64,000 nucleotides of DNA, taken from positions 1-64,000 of the forward strand of contig NZ_JACJFN010000003.1 in NCBI RefSeq assembly GCF_014164785.1, read 5' to 3'. The notes beneath the pieces were generated by a model, which worked only from the letters and a program-made list of their open reading frames with translations, ran no database searches and was not told the origin of the DNA. A program made the position numbers and the translations under genes. Source of the DNA: Aquipseudomonas guryensis. Lineage in GTDB: Bacteria; Pseudomonadota; Gammaproteobacteria; Pseudomonadales; Pseudomonadaceae. The first letter of the stretch is position 1. Each line of letters opens with the position of its first letter. This document shows, piece by piece, positions 29,931 to 40,673 of the stretch.

Positions 29931-30641
29931 ATGAGCGGTTCCGCCGCCCCCATTCTGCTCACCGGTGCCAGCCAGCGTCTTGGCCTGCACTGTGCGCTGC
30001 GCCTGCTCGAAAGCGGGCAAACAGTGATTGTCAGCTACCGCAGCGAACGCCCCGGCCTTGATCAGCTGCGTGAGCGCGGCGCACTGACCCTGCAGGCCGA
30101 CTTCGCCAGCGAAACCGGCATCATGGCTTTCATCGAAACCCTGAAAAGCCACACCGACAACCTGCGCGCGATTGTGCACAACGCTTCCGACTGGCTGACT
30201 GAGACGCCCGGCAACGAAGCCGCAGTGTTCCAGCAGATGGTCAATGTGCATATGCTCGCGCCGTACCTGATCAACCTGCATTGCGAACCGTTGCTGCGCC
30301 GCAGCACGCCGGCCGACATCATTCATATCAGCGATGATGTGGTGCGCGCCGGCAGCGCCAAGCGCCCGGCCTACTGCGCCAGCAAGGCTGGCCTGGACAG
30401 CCTGACCCTGTCCTTCGCCGCGCGCTTCGCCCCGGCAATCAAGGTCAACGGCATTGCTCCCGCACTGATCCAGTTCAACGAAGGCGATGACGCGGCCTAC
30501 CGCGCCAAGCGCCTGGCCGAATCAGCGCTGGGTATCGAACCCGGCGCCGAGGTCATCTACCAGAGCTTGCGCTACTTGCTCGACAACCCCTATGTCACCG
30601 GCACAACGCTTGCCGTCAATGGCGGTCGCCACCTCGTTTGA
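29931..30641 (+). CDS. folM: Dihydromonapterin reductase FolM
   Basis: 236 residues, short-chain dehydrogenase fold with TGASQRLG (NADPH binding, TGxxxxxG) near the N-terminus, IVHNASDW, and the catalytic YCASK motif (Tyr and Lys). FolM reduces dihydromonapterin to tetrahydromonapterin, the cofactor of phenylalanine hydroxylase in Pseudomonas, and can reduce dihydrofolate. It is followed by folE and folX, which make the upstream pterins, so the operon looks like a complete route to tetrahydromonapterin from GTP. Confidence 0.93.
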   Translation: MSGSAAPILLTGASQRLGLHCALRLLESGQTVIVSYRSERPGLDQLRERGALTLQADFASETGIMAFIETLKSHTDNLRAIVHNASDWLTETPGNEAAVFQQMVNVHMLAPYLINLHCEPLLRRSTPADIIHISDDVVRAGSAKRPAYCASKAGLDSLTLSFAARFAPAIKVNGIAPALIQFNEGDDAAYRAKRLAESALGIEPGAEVIYQSLRYLLDNPYVTGTTLAVNGGRHLV

Positions 30642-30662
30642 GGGGCACCGCGAGGGCTTTAT

Positions 30663-31223
30663 ATGAATCCGCAACTGCCGCAGCACTATCGTGAAATTCT
30701 TATTGGCGTGGGCGAAAACCCCGAGCGCGAGGGCCTGCTCGATACGCCCAAGCGTGCCGCCAAGGCCATGCAGTACCTTTGCCATGGCTATCAGCAGTCG
30801 CTCGATGAGATCGTCAACGGTGCGCTGTTCGCCTCCGATAACGACGAGATGGTGATCGTCCGCGACATCGAGTTGTACTCGCTGTGCGAGCACCACCTGC
30901 TGCCCTTCATCGGCAAGGCGCATGTCGCTTACATCCCCACCGGCAAAGTGCTCGGCCTGTCGAAGGTGGCGCGCATTGTCGACATGTACGCGCGGCGCCT
31001 GCAGATCCAGGAGAACCTGACCAAGCAGATCGCCGACGCCATTCAGAGCGTGACCCATGCAGCCGGCGTGGCCGTGGTGATCGAGGCCAAGCACATGTGC
31101 ATGATGATGCGCGGGGTGGAAAAGCAGAACTCGGTAATGAGCAGCTCGGTTATGCTGGGTGCCTTCCGCGAGTCCTGCAACACTCGCCAGGAATTCCTGC
31201 AACTGATCGGACGGAGCAAGTAA
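30663..31223 (+). CDS. folE: GTP cyclohydrolase I
   Basis: 186 residues. FolE converts GTP to dihydroneopterin triphosphate. Zinc ligands are present at Cys75 and His78 ([13 protein letters not shown]) and Cys146 ([11 protein letters not shown]), with the substrate block [18 protein letters not shown]. Length and motifs are canonical. It overlaps neither neighbour: 21 bp after folM and directly abutting folX (TAA then ATG). The position suggests a dedicated copy serving pterin synthesis rather than folate, but no second copy can be checked here. Confidence 0.97.
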   Translation: MNPQLPQHYREILIGVGENPEREGLLDTPKRAAKAMQYLCHGYQQSLDEIVNGALFASDNDEMVIVRDIELYSLCEHHLLPFIGKAHVAYIPTGKVLGLSKVARIVDMYARRLQIQENLTKQIADAIQSVTHAAGVAVVIEAKHMCMMMRGVEKQNSVMSSSVMLGAFRESCNTRQEFLQLIGRSK

Positions 31224-31595
31224 ATGCCACGCCTGGACCCCGGCATGGCGCGTATCCGCGTCAAGGATCTGCGCCTGCGTACCTATATCGGCATCAAGGA
31301 AGAGGAAATCCTCAACAAACAGGATGTGCTGATCAATCTGACCATCCTCTACCCGGCCGACGAGGCGGTGCGTGACAACGACATCGACCACGCGCTGAAC
31401 TACCGCACCATTACCAAGGCGGTGATCCGTCATGTCGAGGAAAACCGCTTCGCCCTGCTCGAACGCCTGACCCAGGAAATCCTCGATCTGGTGATGAGCA
31501 ACTCGGCTGTGCACTACGCCGAAGTGGAAGTCGACAAACTGCACGCCCTGCGCTTCGCCGAATCGGTGTCGATCACCCTCGCCGCCCAGCGCTGA
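31224..31595 (+). CDS. folX: Dihydroneopterin triphosphate 2'-epimerase FolX
   Basis: 123 residues, tunnelling-fold family with [20 protein letters not shown] near the N-terminus and [10 protein letters not shown] in the middle, characteristic of the FolB/FolX group. The epimerase converts 7,8-dihydroneopterin triphosphate to dihydromonapterin triphosphate. Placing it between folE and (upstream) folM gives the dihydromonapterin route. FolB-type aldolase is the alternative, but operon context favours FolX. Confidence 0.93.
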   Translation: MPRLDPGMARIRVKDLRLRTYIGIKEEEILNKQDVLINLTILYPADEAVRDNDIDHALNYRTITKAVIRHVEENRFALLERLTQEILDLVMSNSAVHYAEVEVDKLHALRFAESVSITLAAQR

Positions 31596-31689
31596 GTCCA
31601 AACGCCCGCAGCCAGAGCGGCGGCGGGCGTTGCCGGGCCTGTTCCGGCCTTCTATCATCTGCGCCTCCATCGTCGCCCGGGAGCCCGCC

Positions 31690-31980
31690 ATGACTGAACA
31701 ACAACGCCTCGAACTCGAAGCCGCCGCCTTTCGCACCTTGGTCCAGCACCTGCGTTCGCGTCCCGATGTACAGAACATAGACCTGATGAACCTGGCCGGT
31801 TTCTGCCGCAACTGCCTGTCCAAATGGTACAAGGCCGCCGCCGACGACCTCGAAGTGGACGTCAGCGTCGAACAGGCCCGCGAAGAAATCTACGGCATGC
31901 CGTATGCCGAGTGGAAAGCCAAATACCAGAAAGAAGCCAGCGCCGCACAGCAGGCCACCTTCGCCAAGGGAAAGCACTGA
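31690..31980 (+). CDS. DUF1244 protein
   Basis: 96 residues. The block FRTLVQHLRSRPDVQNIDLM, LAGFCRNCLSKWY and IYGMPYAEWKAKYQ is the DUF1244 signature of small helical proteins of unknown function. GFCRNC holds the only two cysteines. Its stop overlaps the start of the HopJ-family gene (ATGA), so both are translated together. Confidence 0.9.
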   Translation: MTEQQRLELEAAAFRTLVQHLRSRPDVQNIDLMNLAGFCRNCLSKWYKAAADDLEVDVSVEQAREEIYGMPYAEWKAKYQKEASAAQQATFAKGKH

Positions 31981-32318
31981 TGAACCTGCAAGACTTCCGC
32001 GCCCGCCTGCACAGCGAGCAGTTCCTGTTTGCCGAAACCCTGGCTTTTATCGCCGCGCACTACGACTACCAGCCCAGCGCCTTTCGCAACGGCAACGTGG
32101 ACAACGCCAGCGGCCAGAATGAAGGCTCCTGCAAGACCCTCGGTCTGGCCCTGCTCGAAGGTTTGAGCCTGGAAGAAACCCTGCGTGCCTTCGGCGAGCA
32201 CTACCGCGCCGTGCTGGCCAACCCGGACGGCAGCGACCACGGCAATATTCGCGCACTGCAGGACACTGGTCTGCCCGGTGTGCATTTCGAGCAGCAGCCG
32301 CTCACGCGCAAGGCCTGA
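31980..32318 (+). CDS. HopJ-type III effector family protein
   Basis: 112 residues starting at ATG 31980, overlapping the stop of the DUF1244 gene by the ATGA arrangement. AFRNGNVDNASGQNEGSCK and the preceding FAETLAFIAAHYDY are the HopJ family signature. Despite the name, most chromosomal copies in non-pathogens are not known to be secreted; there is no type III system in the window. Function is unknown; coupling with DUF1244 suggests a shared role. Confidence 0.9.
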   Translation: MNLQDFRARLHSEQFLFAETLAFIAAHYDYQPSAFRNGNVDNASGQNEGSCKTLGLALLEGLSLEETLRAFGEHYRAVLANPDGSDHGNIRALQDTGLPGVHFEQQPLTRKA

Positions 32319-32473
32319 GCTGCGCAAAAAGTTGCCTAACTGTCGGCTTTGGCTGACAGACAGCCTCTAAAAAGCCTCGTATCCTGCCGCCATCTGAGCG
32401 TCGGGTGCCTTCAGTAAGGTCGTCAGCAGGATGCTGACGCGAGGCCCCGGCCCTTGAGCCGTGGAGTGCAAGG

Positions 32474-33061
32474 ATGCAACAAAGTCTGGTCTGGAAACCC
32501 TGGAGCAACCCGGGCGTCGAGCACCTCAGCCTGGATATCGACAGCCACGGCATCAATGCCAGCAGCCACCTGATGCAGAGTATTCGTGGCAACAGCATTG
32601 CTGCCACCTACGTGCTCAAATGCGATGTGCGCTGGCGCTTCCGCCGCCTCTGGCTGAAAGTCGACAACCAGGGCCAGCGCAGTCTCGATCTGCGTCGCGA
32701 CATCCGCGGCCACTGGTTCCTCAACGGCGAACTGCGTGAGGATCTCGCCCACTGCCAGCAGGTCATGCTTTCCGCCTCGCCCTTTACCCACACCCCTGCC
32801 CTGCAACGCTGCGCCCTGGAAGTTGGCGAAAGCGAACAGCTGGACGTCGCCTACGTCGATCTGCTCAGCCTGCGCGTGGAGGCGCGCAGCCAGCGCTACC
32901 AGTACCTGCGCCAGAGCGACGGCCAGGCGCTGTACCGCAGCGAAGCGGAAGGCCATGCCGCCAGCGAACTGCTGGTCGACCAGGACGCCCTGCTGATGCG
33001 CTCCAGTGCGGAATACCTGCGCATCAGCTCGCGCACCCTGAGCCTGAATACCCTGGTATGA
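32474..33061 (+). CDS. Putative glycolipid-binding family protein
   Basis: 195 residues. LVWKPWSNPGVEHLSL with the alternating strands that follow (YVLKCDVRWRFRRLWL, RDIRGHWFLNGELREDL, and QRYQYLR near the end) matches the Glycolipid_bind (DUF1089) beta-barrel family as I know it. The fold suggests binding of a lipid-like molecule; no role is established. It is cytoplasmic (no signal). It ends at a terminator shared with trxB. Confidence 0.82.
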   Translation: MQQSLVWKPWSNPGVEHLSLDIDSHGINASSHLMQSIRGNSIAATYVLKCDVRWRFRRLWLKVDNQGQRSLDLRRDIRGHWFLNGELREDLAHCQQVMLSASPFTHTPALQRCALEVGESEQLDVAYVDLLSLRVEARSQRYQYLRQSDGQALYRSEAEGHAASELLVDQDALLMRSSAEYLRISSRTLSLNTLV

Positions 33062-33088
33062 AAAAGCCCCGCGATTGCGGGGCTTTTT
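33061..33088. terminator. Bidirectional terminator between glycolipid-binding gene and trxB
   Basis: AAAAAGCCCCGC at 33061-33072 and GCGGGGCTTTTT at 33077-33088, perfect 12-bp stem with 4-base loop. Confidence 0.93.
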
Positions 33089-33106
33089 CATACCGGCTGA
33101 GAACGC

Positions 33107-34150
<1,044 letters not shown>

Positions 34151-34282
34151 CTACGCAGTCAGATAGATAGGCGAAAATTTCGTTTCTCAATGCCGGCGAT
34201 AGGGCCTGGCTATGTGACCCGGAGCCGTATCCATGCATAGCTATACTCAGCCTCACTACCTAGCCCTGGCAGTAGACCCGCC

Positions 34283-36241
34283 ATGACTCTGCGCAAACGT
34301 CTGTTCTGGCTGTTTGGCCCCCTGCTTGTGCTAGTCCTGAGCAGCGCCTTCGTGCTCTCGCAGCAGCTCATCCTCACGCGCTTCGACCGCCAGGACAGCG
34401 CCCTGCTGGACACCGAGGCCAAGCGCCTGCGCAACCTGCTGGACGACAACCTCAAGCGCAACCTCGACTTGGTCAATGGTTATGGTGAGTGGGATGACAG
34501 CTACGAATTCATGCAGGGCGGCAACCCGGACTTCATCCGCAGCAACATGGACACCGAAGCCATGCGCCTGTCGAATTTCGACTTCATGGTCTTTCTCGAC
34601 ATGCAGGATCAGGTCTACGCCGAACAGTGGGTGCCACCCGATCTTCCGGAGCTGCTGGTACTCGGCGACCGGCGCCCAGAGAACCACCTCAGCCTGCGCG
34701 ACGACATCCTCAACCTGGGCAAACGCCTGAAGCAGAACGGCAGCAGCAACCTTAAAGGACAATTCGTGCGGGTGCAGGGTGTGCCCGTGGTGTTGGCCAT
34801 GAGTGCGATCAGCAACAGCGAAGGTAGCCTGGCGCCACTTGGCACCCTGATCGCCGGTTACTTCATCGATGGCGAACGCGCCGAGCAACTGCAAAGCCGG
34901 GTCAATGCCGTGCTGCGCCTGCTGCCACCAGACGGCATGCCGACCGACTGGCAGCTGCTACCTGCGCCCGGCAACGGTCTCAATCCGGTGCATATCAGCC
35001 CACGCCGACTGCTGGATTCTGAACACCAGCAGCGGCTGCTGTTGTTCAGCAACAGCCTAGGCGAACCCGAGCTGCTGCTGGAGCTGACCAAGGATCGGCG
35101 CCTCTACCAGGATGGCCGACAGACCATCGCCATCTTCCTGTTGCTGAGCAGCGCCATCGGCCTGCTCGCCTGGCTGCTGATCTATCTGGGCCTGGAACAC
35201 TGGATCCTGTACCGGGTGTCGCGCATGCACCGTGAGATGGCCGCCATCGGTCCGGACTCCCCGCATCAGCGCCTCAGCGATAGCGGTCGCGATGAGCTCG
35301 GCCAGCTGGCCGGCGAAGCCAACCGCATGCTCGAGCGCCTGGAACAGAGCGAAGTGCGTGACCGGCAGATTCTCGATGCGATCCAGGACGGCTACTTCGA
35401 GCTGGATCCCACCGGCGTCATCCTGGCGGTCAACCGCGCGCTCTGCCAGATGCTCGGCTACAGCGCCGAGGAGCTGCTGCAGCACAGGTTCGATAACGTC
35501 CTCAATGCCGAAGATAGCCAGCGTGCCCGCCAGTTGTTCACCCAGGCCCGTGACAGTGGCGAGAATGCCACCTTCGCCGCACCCTTCTGCCGCCGCGATG
35601 GCAGCCTTGGCTACTACGAAACGCGCTTCTCCCTGGTCCACGACAGCCAGGGTCGTTTCAGTGGTTTTCGCGGCATCCTGCGCGACATCAGCGCCCAGGT
35701 GGCGTACCAGAATCAGCTGCTCGATATGGCCTACCGCGACCCGCTGACCGGCCTGGGCAACCGCAAGGCTTTTGCCGAACACCTGAAAAACGCCCTGGAA
35801 CAGGCCCAGCGCCAGCAAGGCCAGCTGGCCCTGCTGTATCTCGACCTCGACCGTTTCAAGGAGGTCAACGACCGCTTCGGCCACGACACCGGCGATGCCC
35901 TGCTGCAGAAGATCGCCGAGCGACTGCGCAATGCCATGCGCCAGCCGGATCGGGTCTATCGCCTGGGTGGCGACGAGTTCACCCTGCTGCTGCAGGACGC
36001 CAGCCGCGAGATGGCGCTCAAGCTCGCTGAACGCCTGCTCACCGCCCTCGGCACACCGCTGCAGCTGGGCGCGCAGCACATCGACTTTGTTACACCGAGT
36101 ATCGGCATCGCTCTCTACCCCGAGCACGCACAAGACCCGGAGGGCCTGATCAAGTCAGCCGACAGCGCCATGTACGAGGCCAAGCGCGAGCGCAACCGGG
36201 CCTGCGTCTACCAGCCCGAAGCGCTTTCTTCAGAGTCGTAA
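34283..36241 (+). CDS. CHASE4-HAMP-PAS-GGDEF diguanylate cyclase
   Basis: 652 residues. A transmembrane segment at about 8-28, a periplasmic CHASE4 sensor domain (about 50-265; GEWDDSYEFM is typical), a second membrane segment at about 278-300, HAMP to about 355, a PAS domain (IQDGYFELDPTGVILAVNRA) to about 470 and a GGDEF domain to the end. The motif is RLGGDEF and RQPD lies 5 residues before it (I-site). It should be an active membrane-bound diguanylate cyclase sensing a periplasmic ligand. It sits between trxB and cysZ. Confidence 0.92.
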   Translation: MTLRKRLFWLFGPLLVLVLSSAFVLSQQLILTRFDRQDSALLDTEAKRLRNLLDDNLKRNLDLVNGYGEWDDSYEFMQGGNPDFIRSNMDTEAMRLSNFDFMVFLDMQDQVYAEQWVPPDLPELLVLGDRRPENHLSLRDDILNLGKRLKQNGSSNLKGQFVRVQGVPVVLAMSAISNSEGSLAPLGTLIAGYFIDGERAEQLQSRVNAVLRLLPPDGMPTDWQLLPAPGNGLNPVHISPRRLLDSEHQQRLLLFSNSLGEPELLLELTKDRRLYQDGRQTIAIFLLLSSAIGLLAWLLIYLGLEHWILYRVSRMHREMAAIGPDSPHQRLSDSGRDELGQLAGEANRMLERLEQSEVRDRQILDAIQDGYFELDPTGVILAVNRALCQMLGYSAEELLQHRFDNVLNAEDSQRARQLFTQARDSGENATFAAPFCRRDGSLGYYETRFSLVHDSQGRFSGFRGILRDISAQVAYQNQLLDMAYRDPLTGLGNRKAFAEHLKNALEQAQRQQGQLALLYLDLDRFKEVNDRFGHDTGDALLQKIAERLRNAMRQPDRVYRLGGDEFTLLLQDASREMALKLAERLLTALGTPLQLGAQHIDFVTPSIGIALYPEHAQDPEGLIKSADSAMYEAKRERNRACVYQPEALSSES

Positions 36242-36285
36242 AATCGGTAAGGTCGGCGCGTTAATCAGCCTACCGGAGCTTCACC

Positions 36286-37035
36286 ATGCTCAAACCCGCC
36301 TTGTCTGGCCCGCAGTATCTGGGCGAAGGCCTGAAACTGATACTGAGCCCCGGCTTGCGCCTGTTCGTATTGCTGCCGCTGACGATCAATCTGCTGCTGT
36401 TCATCGGCCTGATCGTGCTGGCCATGCAGCAGTTCGGCGGCTGGGTCGACACCTTCATGCCCAACCTGCCGGACTGGCTGAGCTTCCTCGAATACCTGAT
36501 CTGGCCGCTGTTCGTGCTGCTGGTCCTGGTGATCATGTTCTTCAGCTTCACCCTGCTGGCCAATATCATCGCCGCACCGTTCAACGGCTTCCTCGCGGAA
36601 AAGGTAGAAGTGGTGGTACGTGGCCGCGATGACTTCCCGCCGTTCAGCTGGAACGAGCTGCTGGCCATGATGCCGCGCACCATCGGCCGCGAGCTGCGCA
36701 AGCTGGCCTACTTCCTGCCACGCGCCATTCCCCTGCTGATCCTCACCTTCGTGCCGGTACTCAACCTGATCGCCGCCCCGCTGTGGATTCTCTTCGGCAT
36801 CTGGATGATGGCCGTGCAGTACATCGACTACCCCTGCGACAATAACAAGGTCAGCTGGGACGACATGCTCGCCTGGCTCCGTGAGAAACGCTGGCAGAGC
36901 CTGGGCTTTGGCGGTGCGGTGTATGTGGCGCTGCTGATTCCCTTCTTCAACATCCTGGTAATGCCCGCAGCGGTAGCCGGCGCCACACTGTTCTGGGTGC
37001 GTGAGCGCGGCGCAGTGGACATCGTCGCGCAGTAA
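36286..37035 (+). CDS. cysZ: Sulfate transporter CysZ
   Basis: 249 residues with four long hydrophobic regions (about 24-48, 67-93, 145-170 and 205-230). The blocks [20 protein letters not shown] and [18 protein letters not shown] are characteristic of the CysZ (EI24-like) family, which imports sulfate for cysteine synthesis. 44 bp follow the GGDEF gene. The 9-bp hairpin after it is a weak possible terminator. Confidence 0.94.
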   Translation: MLKPALSGPQYLGEGLKLILSPGLRLFVLLPLTINLLLFIGLIVLAMQQFGGWVDTFMPNLPDWLSFLEYLIWPLFVLLVLVIMFFSFTLLANIIAAPFNGFLAEKVEVVVRGRDDFPPFSWNELLAMMPRTIGRELRKLAYFLPRAIPLLILTFVPVLNLIAAPLWILFGIWMMAVQYIDYPCDNNKVSWDDMLAWLREKRWQSLGFGGAVYVALLIPFFNILVMPAAVAGATLFWVRERGAVDIVAQ

Positions 37036-37055
37036 CCCCCGCTGCATCCGCGTTG

Positions 37056-37083
37056 CATGGCAGCCGACAGGCTCGCTGCCATG
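37056..37083 (+). terminator. Hairpin after cysZ, weak terminator candidate
   Basis: CATGGCAGC at 37056-37064 pairs with GCTGCCATG at 37075-37083 across a 10-base loop. Only a TCCCTCT tract follows. Confidence 0.4.
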
Positions 37084-37171
37084 TCCCTCTGCTCTATCGC
37101 CCCCCCCTGAGACTCACCTCCGCGCATTGATGGTCTAGGCTGAAAGCTGTCATCGAAGGAGGTGCGTCGCC

Positions 37172-37339
37172 ATGCCACTCGAGATCGAGTCTGACGACAG
37201 CAAAGGCAAGGAAACCAAGCTGTTCCTGTTCCTTGTGGTTTGCCTGTTTCCCATCCTGTCCGTGGTCGTCGTCGGCGGCTTCGGTTTCATCATTTGGATG
37301 TACCAGCTGATTGTTGGTCCACCCGGCCCTCCCGTGTAG
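37172..37339 (+). CDS. napE: NapE, small membrane subunit of nitrate reductase operon
   Basis: 55 residues: a charged N-terminus (LEIESDDSKGKETKLFLF) then a single hydrophobic helix at about 21-46 and a proline-rich tail (IVGPPGPPV). This is the NapE pattern, and it is the first gene of the nap cluster. AAGGAGGTG lies 9-15 bases before the ATG. NapE's exact function is unknown; it is found only with nap operons in some bacteria. Its small size makes it easy to miss in annotation. Confidence 0.92.
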   Translation: MPLEIESDDSKGKETKLFLFLVVCLFPILSVVVVGGFGFIIWMYQLIVGPPGPPV

Positions 37340-37377
37340 CGCTCGCCCCAAGAGTTAACTGCCAGGAGTCCAGGCCC

Positions 37378-37644
37378 GTGCCAGACAGCATCCAGATTGC
37401 CAGCCTGATCGTGCATGCCCAACCCGCGCTGATGACAGCGGTGAAGGCCAACCTGCGCCGCCTGCCCGGCCTCGAACTGCATCAGGAAAGCCCCCAGGGC
37501 AAGCTGGTCGTGGTGCTCGAGGCGGAAGACGAGGCACAGATTCTCGCCACCCTCGACGCCATCCAGAACCTGCCCGGCGTGCTCAACGCCGCCTTGGTCT
37601 ACCACGAAGTCCTCGAAGAACTGGACTCCCCCGCCCAGCCGTGA
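37378..37644 (+). CDS. napD: NapD, NapA-specific chaperone
   Basis: 88 residues from a GTG at 37378 preceded by AGGAG. The small ferredoxin-fold chaperone NapD binds the twin-arginine signal peptide of NapA and prevents early export. IASLIVHAQPALMTAVKANL and LPGVLNAALVYHEVLE are typical. It lies directly upstream of napA (24 bp). No napF lies between napE and napD. Confidence 0.92.
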   Translation: MPDSIQIASLIVHAQPALMTAVKANLRRLPGLELHQESPQGKLVVVLEAEDEAQILATLDAIQNLPGVLNAALVYHEVLEELDSPAQP

Positions 37645-37668
37645 AGGGCACCGCATCGGAGATGCCTG

Positions 37669-40173
37669 ATGAAACTCAGCAGACGTGAATTCGCCAAGGC
37701 CAACGCCGCCGCCATCGCCGCGGCCGCCGTCGGCCTGCCGATCTTCAGCAGCGCCAGCAACCTGATCACCGAGGCGGACATGACCCGCCTGGACTGGAAC
37801 AAGGCGCCCTGCCGCTTCTGCGGCACCGGCTGCAGCGTGATGGTCGCCACCCGCGACGGCAAGGTGGTGGCCACCCACGGCGACATCAAGGCCGAGGTCA
37901 ACCGCGGCATCAACTGCGTGAAGGGTTACTTCCTGTCGAAGATCATGTACGGCAGCGACCGCCTGACGGAGCCGCTGCTGCGCATGAAGAACGGCCAGTA
38001 CGACAAGCAGGGCGAGTTCCAGGCCATCAGCTGGGACCAGGCCTTCGACATCATGGCCGAGAAGTTCAAGACTGCGATAAAGACCAAGGGGCCCGAATCG
38101 GTCGGCATGTTCGGCTCCGGGCAGTGGACGATCTGGGAAGGCTACGCGGCCAACAAACTGATGAAGGCCGGCCTGCGCTCCAACAACATCGACCCCAACG
38201 CCCGCCACTGCATGGCCTCGGCGGTGATGGGCTTCATGCGCACCTTCGGCATGGACGAGCCGATGGGCTGCTACGACGACATCGAGGCCACCGACACCTT
38301 CGTGCTCTGGGGCTCGAACATGGCCGAGATGCACCCGGTGCTGTGGTCGCGGGTCACCGACCGCCGACTCAGCGCGCCGCAGGTCAAGGTCGCCGTGCTG
38401 TCCACCTTCGAGCACCGCAGCTTCGACCTGGCCGACATCCCCATGGTGTTCAAGCCGCAGACCGACCTGATCATCCTCAACTACATCGCCAACCACATCA
38501 TCCAGAGCGGTTCAGTAAACAAGGAGTTCATCGGCAAGCACGTCAAGTTCGCCCACGGCGCCGAGGACATCGGCTACGGCCTGCGTCCCACCCACCCGTT
38601 GGAGCAGAAGGCGAAAAACGCCGACAAGGCCAACACCTGGACCGATATCTCCTTCGCCCAGTTCGCCGACTACGTCAAACCCTACACCCTGGAGCGCGCG
38701 GCCAAGGAATCCGGGGTCAGCGCCGAGCGCCTGCAGAAGCTCGCCGAGATGTATGCCGACCCCAAGCGCAAGGTCATGTCGTTCTGGACCATGGGCTTCA
38801 ACCAGCACACTCGCGGGGTGTGGGCCAACAACCTGATCTACAACATCCACCTGCTCACCGGGAAGATCAGCGAGCCGGGCAACAGCCCCTTCTCCCTCAC
38901 CGGCCAGCCGTCCGCCTGCGGCACCGCGCGCGAGGTCGGCACCTTCTCCCACCGCCTGCCGGCCGACCTGCTGGTGGCCAACCCGAAACACCGCGCCACC
39001 GCCGAGAAGATCTGGAAGCTGCCGGCCGGCACCATCCAGGAAAAGCCTGGCTTCCACGCCGTGCAGCAGAGCCGCATGCTCAAGGACGGCGTGCTCAACG
39101 TGTACTGGACCCAGGTCAGCAACAATATGCAGGCCGGGCCGAACATCATGGGCGAGGTGCTGCCGGGCTGGCGCAACCCGGACAATTTCGTGATCGTCTC
39201 CGACGTCTACCCCACCGTCTCGGCCCAGGCCGCCGACCTGATCCTGCCCAGCGCCATGTGGGTGGAGAAGGAAGGCGCCTATGGCAACGCCGAGCGGCGC
39301 ACCCAGTTCTGGCATCAGTTGGTCAAGGCGCCTGGCGAGGCGCGCTCCGACCTGTGGCAGCTGGTCGAGTTCTCCAAGCGTTTCACCACCGACGAGGTGT
39401 GGCCGGCCGAGCTGCTGGCCAAGGCCCCGGAGCTGAAGGGCAAGACCCTGTTCGAGGTGCTGTACCAGAACGGCCAGGTCGATGCCTATGGCAACGACGA
39501 GATCGCCGAGGGCTACGCCAACGAGGAGGCCAAGGCGTTCGGCTTCTATATCCAGAAGGGCCTGTTCGAGGAGTACGCCGCCTTCGGCCGTGGCCACGGC
39601 CATGACCTGGCACCGTTCGACGCCTACCACGAGGCACGCGGCCTGCGCTGGCCAGTGGTGGATGGCCAGGAAACCCGCTGGCGCTACCGCGAGGGCCACG
39701 ACCCCTATGTGGCCAAGGGCAGCGGCGTGCAGTTCTACGGCTATCCGGACAAGAAGGCGATCATCTTCGCCCTGCCCTACGAACCGCCAGCCGAGGCGCC
39801 GGACCAGGAATTCCCGTTCTGGCTGAGCACCGGCCGCGTGCTCGAACACTGGCACACCGGCAGCATGACCGCGCGGGTGCCCGAGCTGTACAAGGCGGTG
39901 CCCGACGCTTTGGTGTACATGCACCCCGACGACGCCCAGCAGCTCAAGCTGCGCCGCGGCAGCGAGGTGAAAGTGATCAGCCGGCGCGGCGAGATGCGCG
40001 CCCGGGTCGAGACCCGCGGGCGCAACAAGCCACCGCAGGGCCTGGTGTTCGTGCCGTTCTTCGATGCCAACAAGCTGATCAACAAGGTCACCCTGGACGC
40101 CACCGACCCGATTTCCAAGCAGACCGACTACAAGAAGTGCGCGGTGCGCATCGAACTGGTCAGCCTGGCCTGA
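37669..40173 (+). CDS. napA: Periplasmic nitrate reductase catalytic subunit NapA
   Basis: 834 residues, the usual length. The N-terminus has a twin-arginine signal ([12 protein letters not shown]). One [4Fe-4S] cluster is bound by Cys48, Cys51, Cys55 and Cys83 (CRFCGTGC ... NCVKG), and Mo-bis-MGD by Cys181 in [13 protein letters not shown]. It reduces nitrate to nitrite in the periplasm, fed by NapB and NapC. Active-site and cofactor residues look intact. Confidence 0.97.
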   Translation: MKLSRREFAKANAAAIAAAAVGLPIFSSASNLITEADMTRLDWNKAPCRFCGTGCSVMVATRDGKVVATHGDIKAEVNRGINCVKGYFLSKIMYGSDRLTEPLLRMKNGQYDKQGEFQAISWDQAFDIMAEKFKTAIKTKGPESVGMFGSGQWTIWEGYAANKLMKAGLRSNNIDPNARHCMASAVMGFMRTFGMDEPMGCYDDIEATDTFVLWGSNMAEMHPVLWSRVTDRRLSAPQVKVAVLSTFEHRSFDLADIPMVFKPQTDLIILNYIANHIIQSGSVNKEFIGKHVKFAHGAEDIGYGLRPTHPLEQKAKNADKANTWTDISFAQFADYVKPYTLERAAKESGVSAERLQKLAEMYADPKRKVMSFWTMGFNQHTRGVWANNLIYNIHLLTGKISEPGNSPFSLTGQPSACGTAREVGTFSHRLPADLLVANPKHRATAEKIWKLPAGTIQEKPGFHAVQQSRMLKDGVLNVYWTQVSNNMQAGPNIMGEVLPGWRNPDNFVIVSDVYPTVSAQAADLILPSAMWVEKEGAYGNAERRTQFWHQLVKAPGEARSDLWQLVEFSKRFTTDEVWPAELLAKAPELKGKTLFEVLYQNGQVDAYGNDEIAEGYANEEAKAFGFYIQKGLFEEYAAFGRGHGHDLAPFDAYHEARGLRWPVVDGQETRWRYREGHDPYVAKGSGVQFYGYPDKKAIIFALPYEPPAEAPDQEFPFWLSTGRVLEHWHTGSMTARVPELYKAVPDALVYMHPDDAQQLKLRRGSEVKVISRRGEMRARVETRGRNKPPQGLVFVPFFDANKLINKVTLDATDPISKQTDYKKCAVRIELVSLA

Positions 40174-40183
40174 GGAGACAGCC

Positions 40184-40663
40184 ATGAAACGCATCACTGC
40201 CGCGCTCCTGGCCCTGTTGTGCAGCCTGCCGCTGCTGGCCGACGACCTCGCCTACCCGCTCAACGCCCCAGCACCGGACGGGCGCCGGCCCGGCGGCACC
40301 ATCGCCGACGAACTGCCAACCCCGGTGCTGCCCAGCGACGAGAACAAGGACCAGCGCCGCGAGCGCAACTACCCCGAGCAGCCACCGACCATCCCGCACA
40401 GCATTCGCGGCTACCTGGTCGACATCAACGCCAACAAGTGCCTGACCTGCCACAGCCGGGCCAGTAGCGCACGCACCCAGGCGCCGATGATCAGCATCAC
40501 CCACTACATGGATCGCGATGGTCAGGCCCTGGCCGCAGTGGCGCCACGGCGCTACTTCTGCACCCAGTGCCATGTGCCGCAGAAGGAGGTGCAGCCGCTG
40601 GTCGGCAATACCTTCGAGACCATCGACCAGATACTGCAGCGTCAGTCAGCCGAGCAGCCCTGA
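40184..40663 (+). CDS. napB: NapB, diheme cytochrome c
   Basis: 159 residues with a signal peptide (about 1-19). Two haem sites, CLTCH and CTQCH, pass electrons from NapC to NapA. The block [20 protein letters not shown] is typical of NapB. 10 bp after napA. Confidence 0.95.
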   Translation: MKRITAALLALLCSLPLLADDLAYPLNAPAPDGRRPGGTIADELPTPVLPSDENKDQRRERNYPEQPPTIPHSIRGYLVDINANKCLTCHSRASSARTQAPMISITHYMDRDGQALAAVAPRRYFCTQCHVPQKEVQPLVGNTFETIDQILQRQSAEQP

Positions 40664-40673
40664 AGGAGGCGAT

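Noticed and set aside
31980..32318. HopJ-family gene as evidence of type III secretion
   Set aside because: No secretion genes, Hrp box or chaperone nearby; the family is common on non-pathogen chromosomes.
37036..37171. FNR/ANR binding site upstream of napE
   Set aside because: TTGATGG at about 37127 has no matching right half at the correct spacing.
38124..40197. Long frames in other phases across napA
   Set aside because: Arg/Gly/His-rich products typical of off-frame reading; NapA motifs are intact in the chosen frame.
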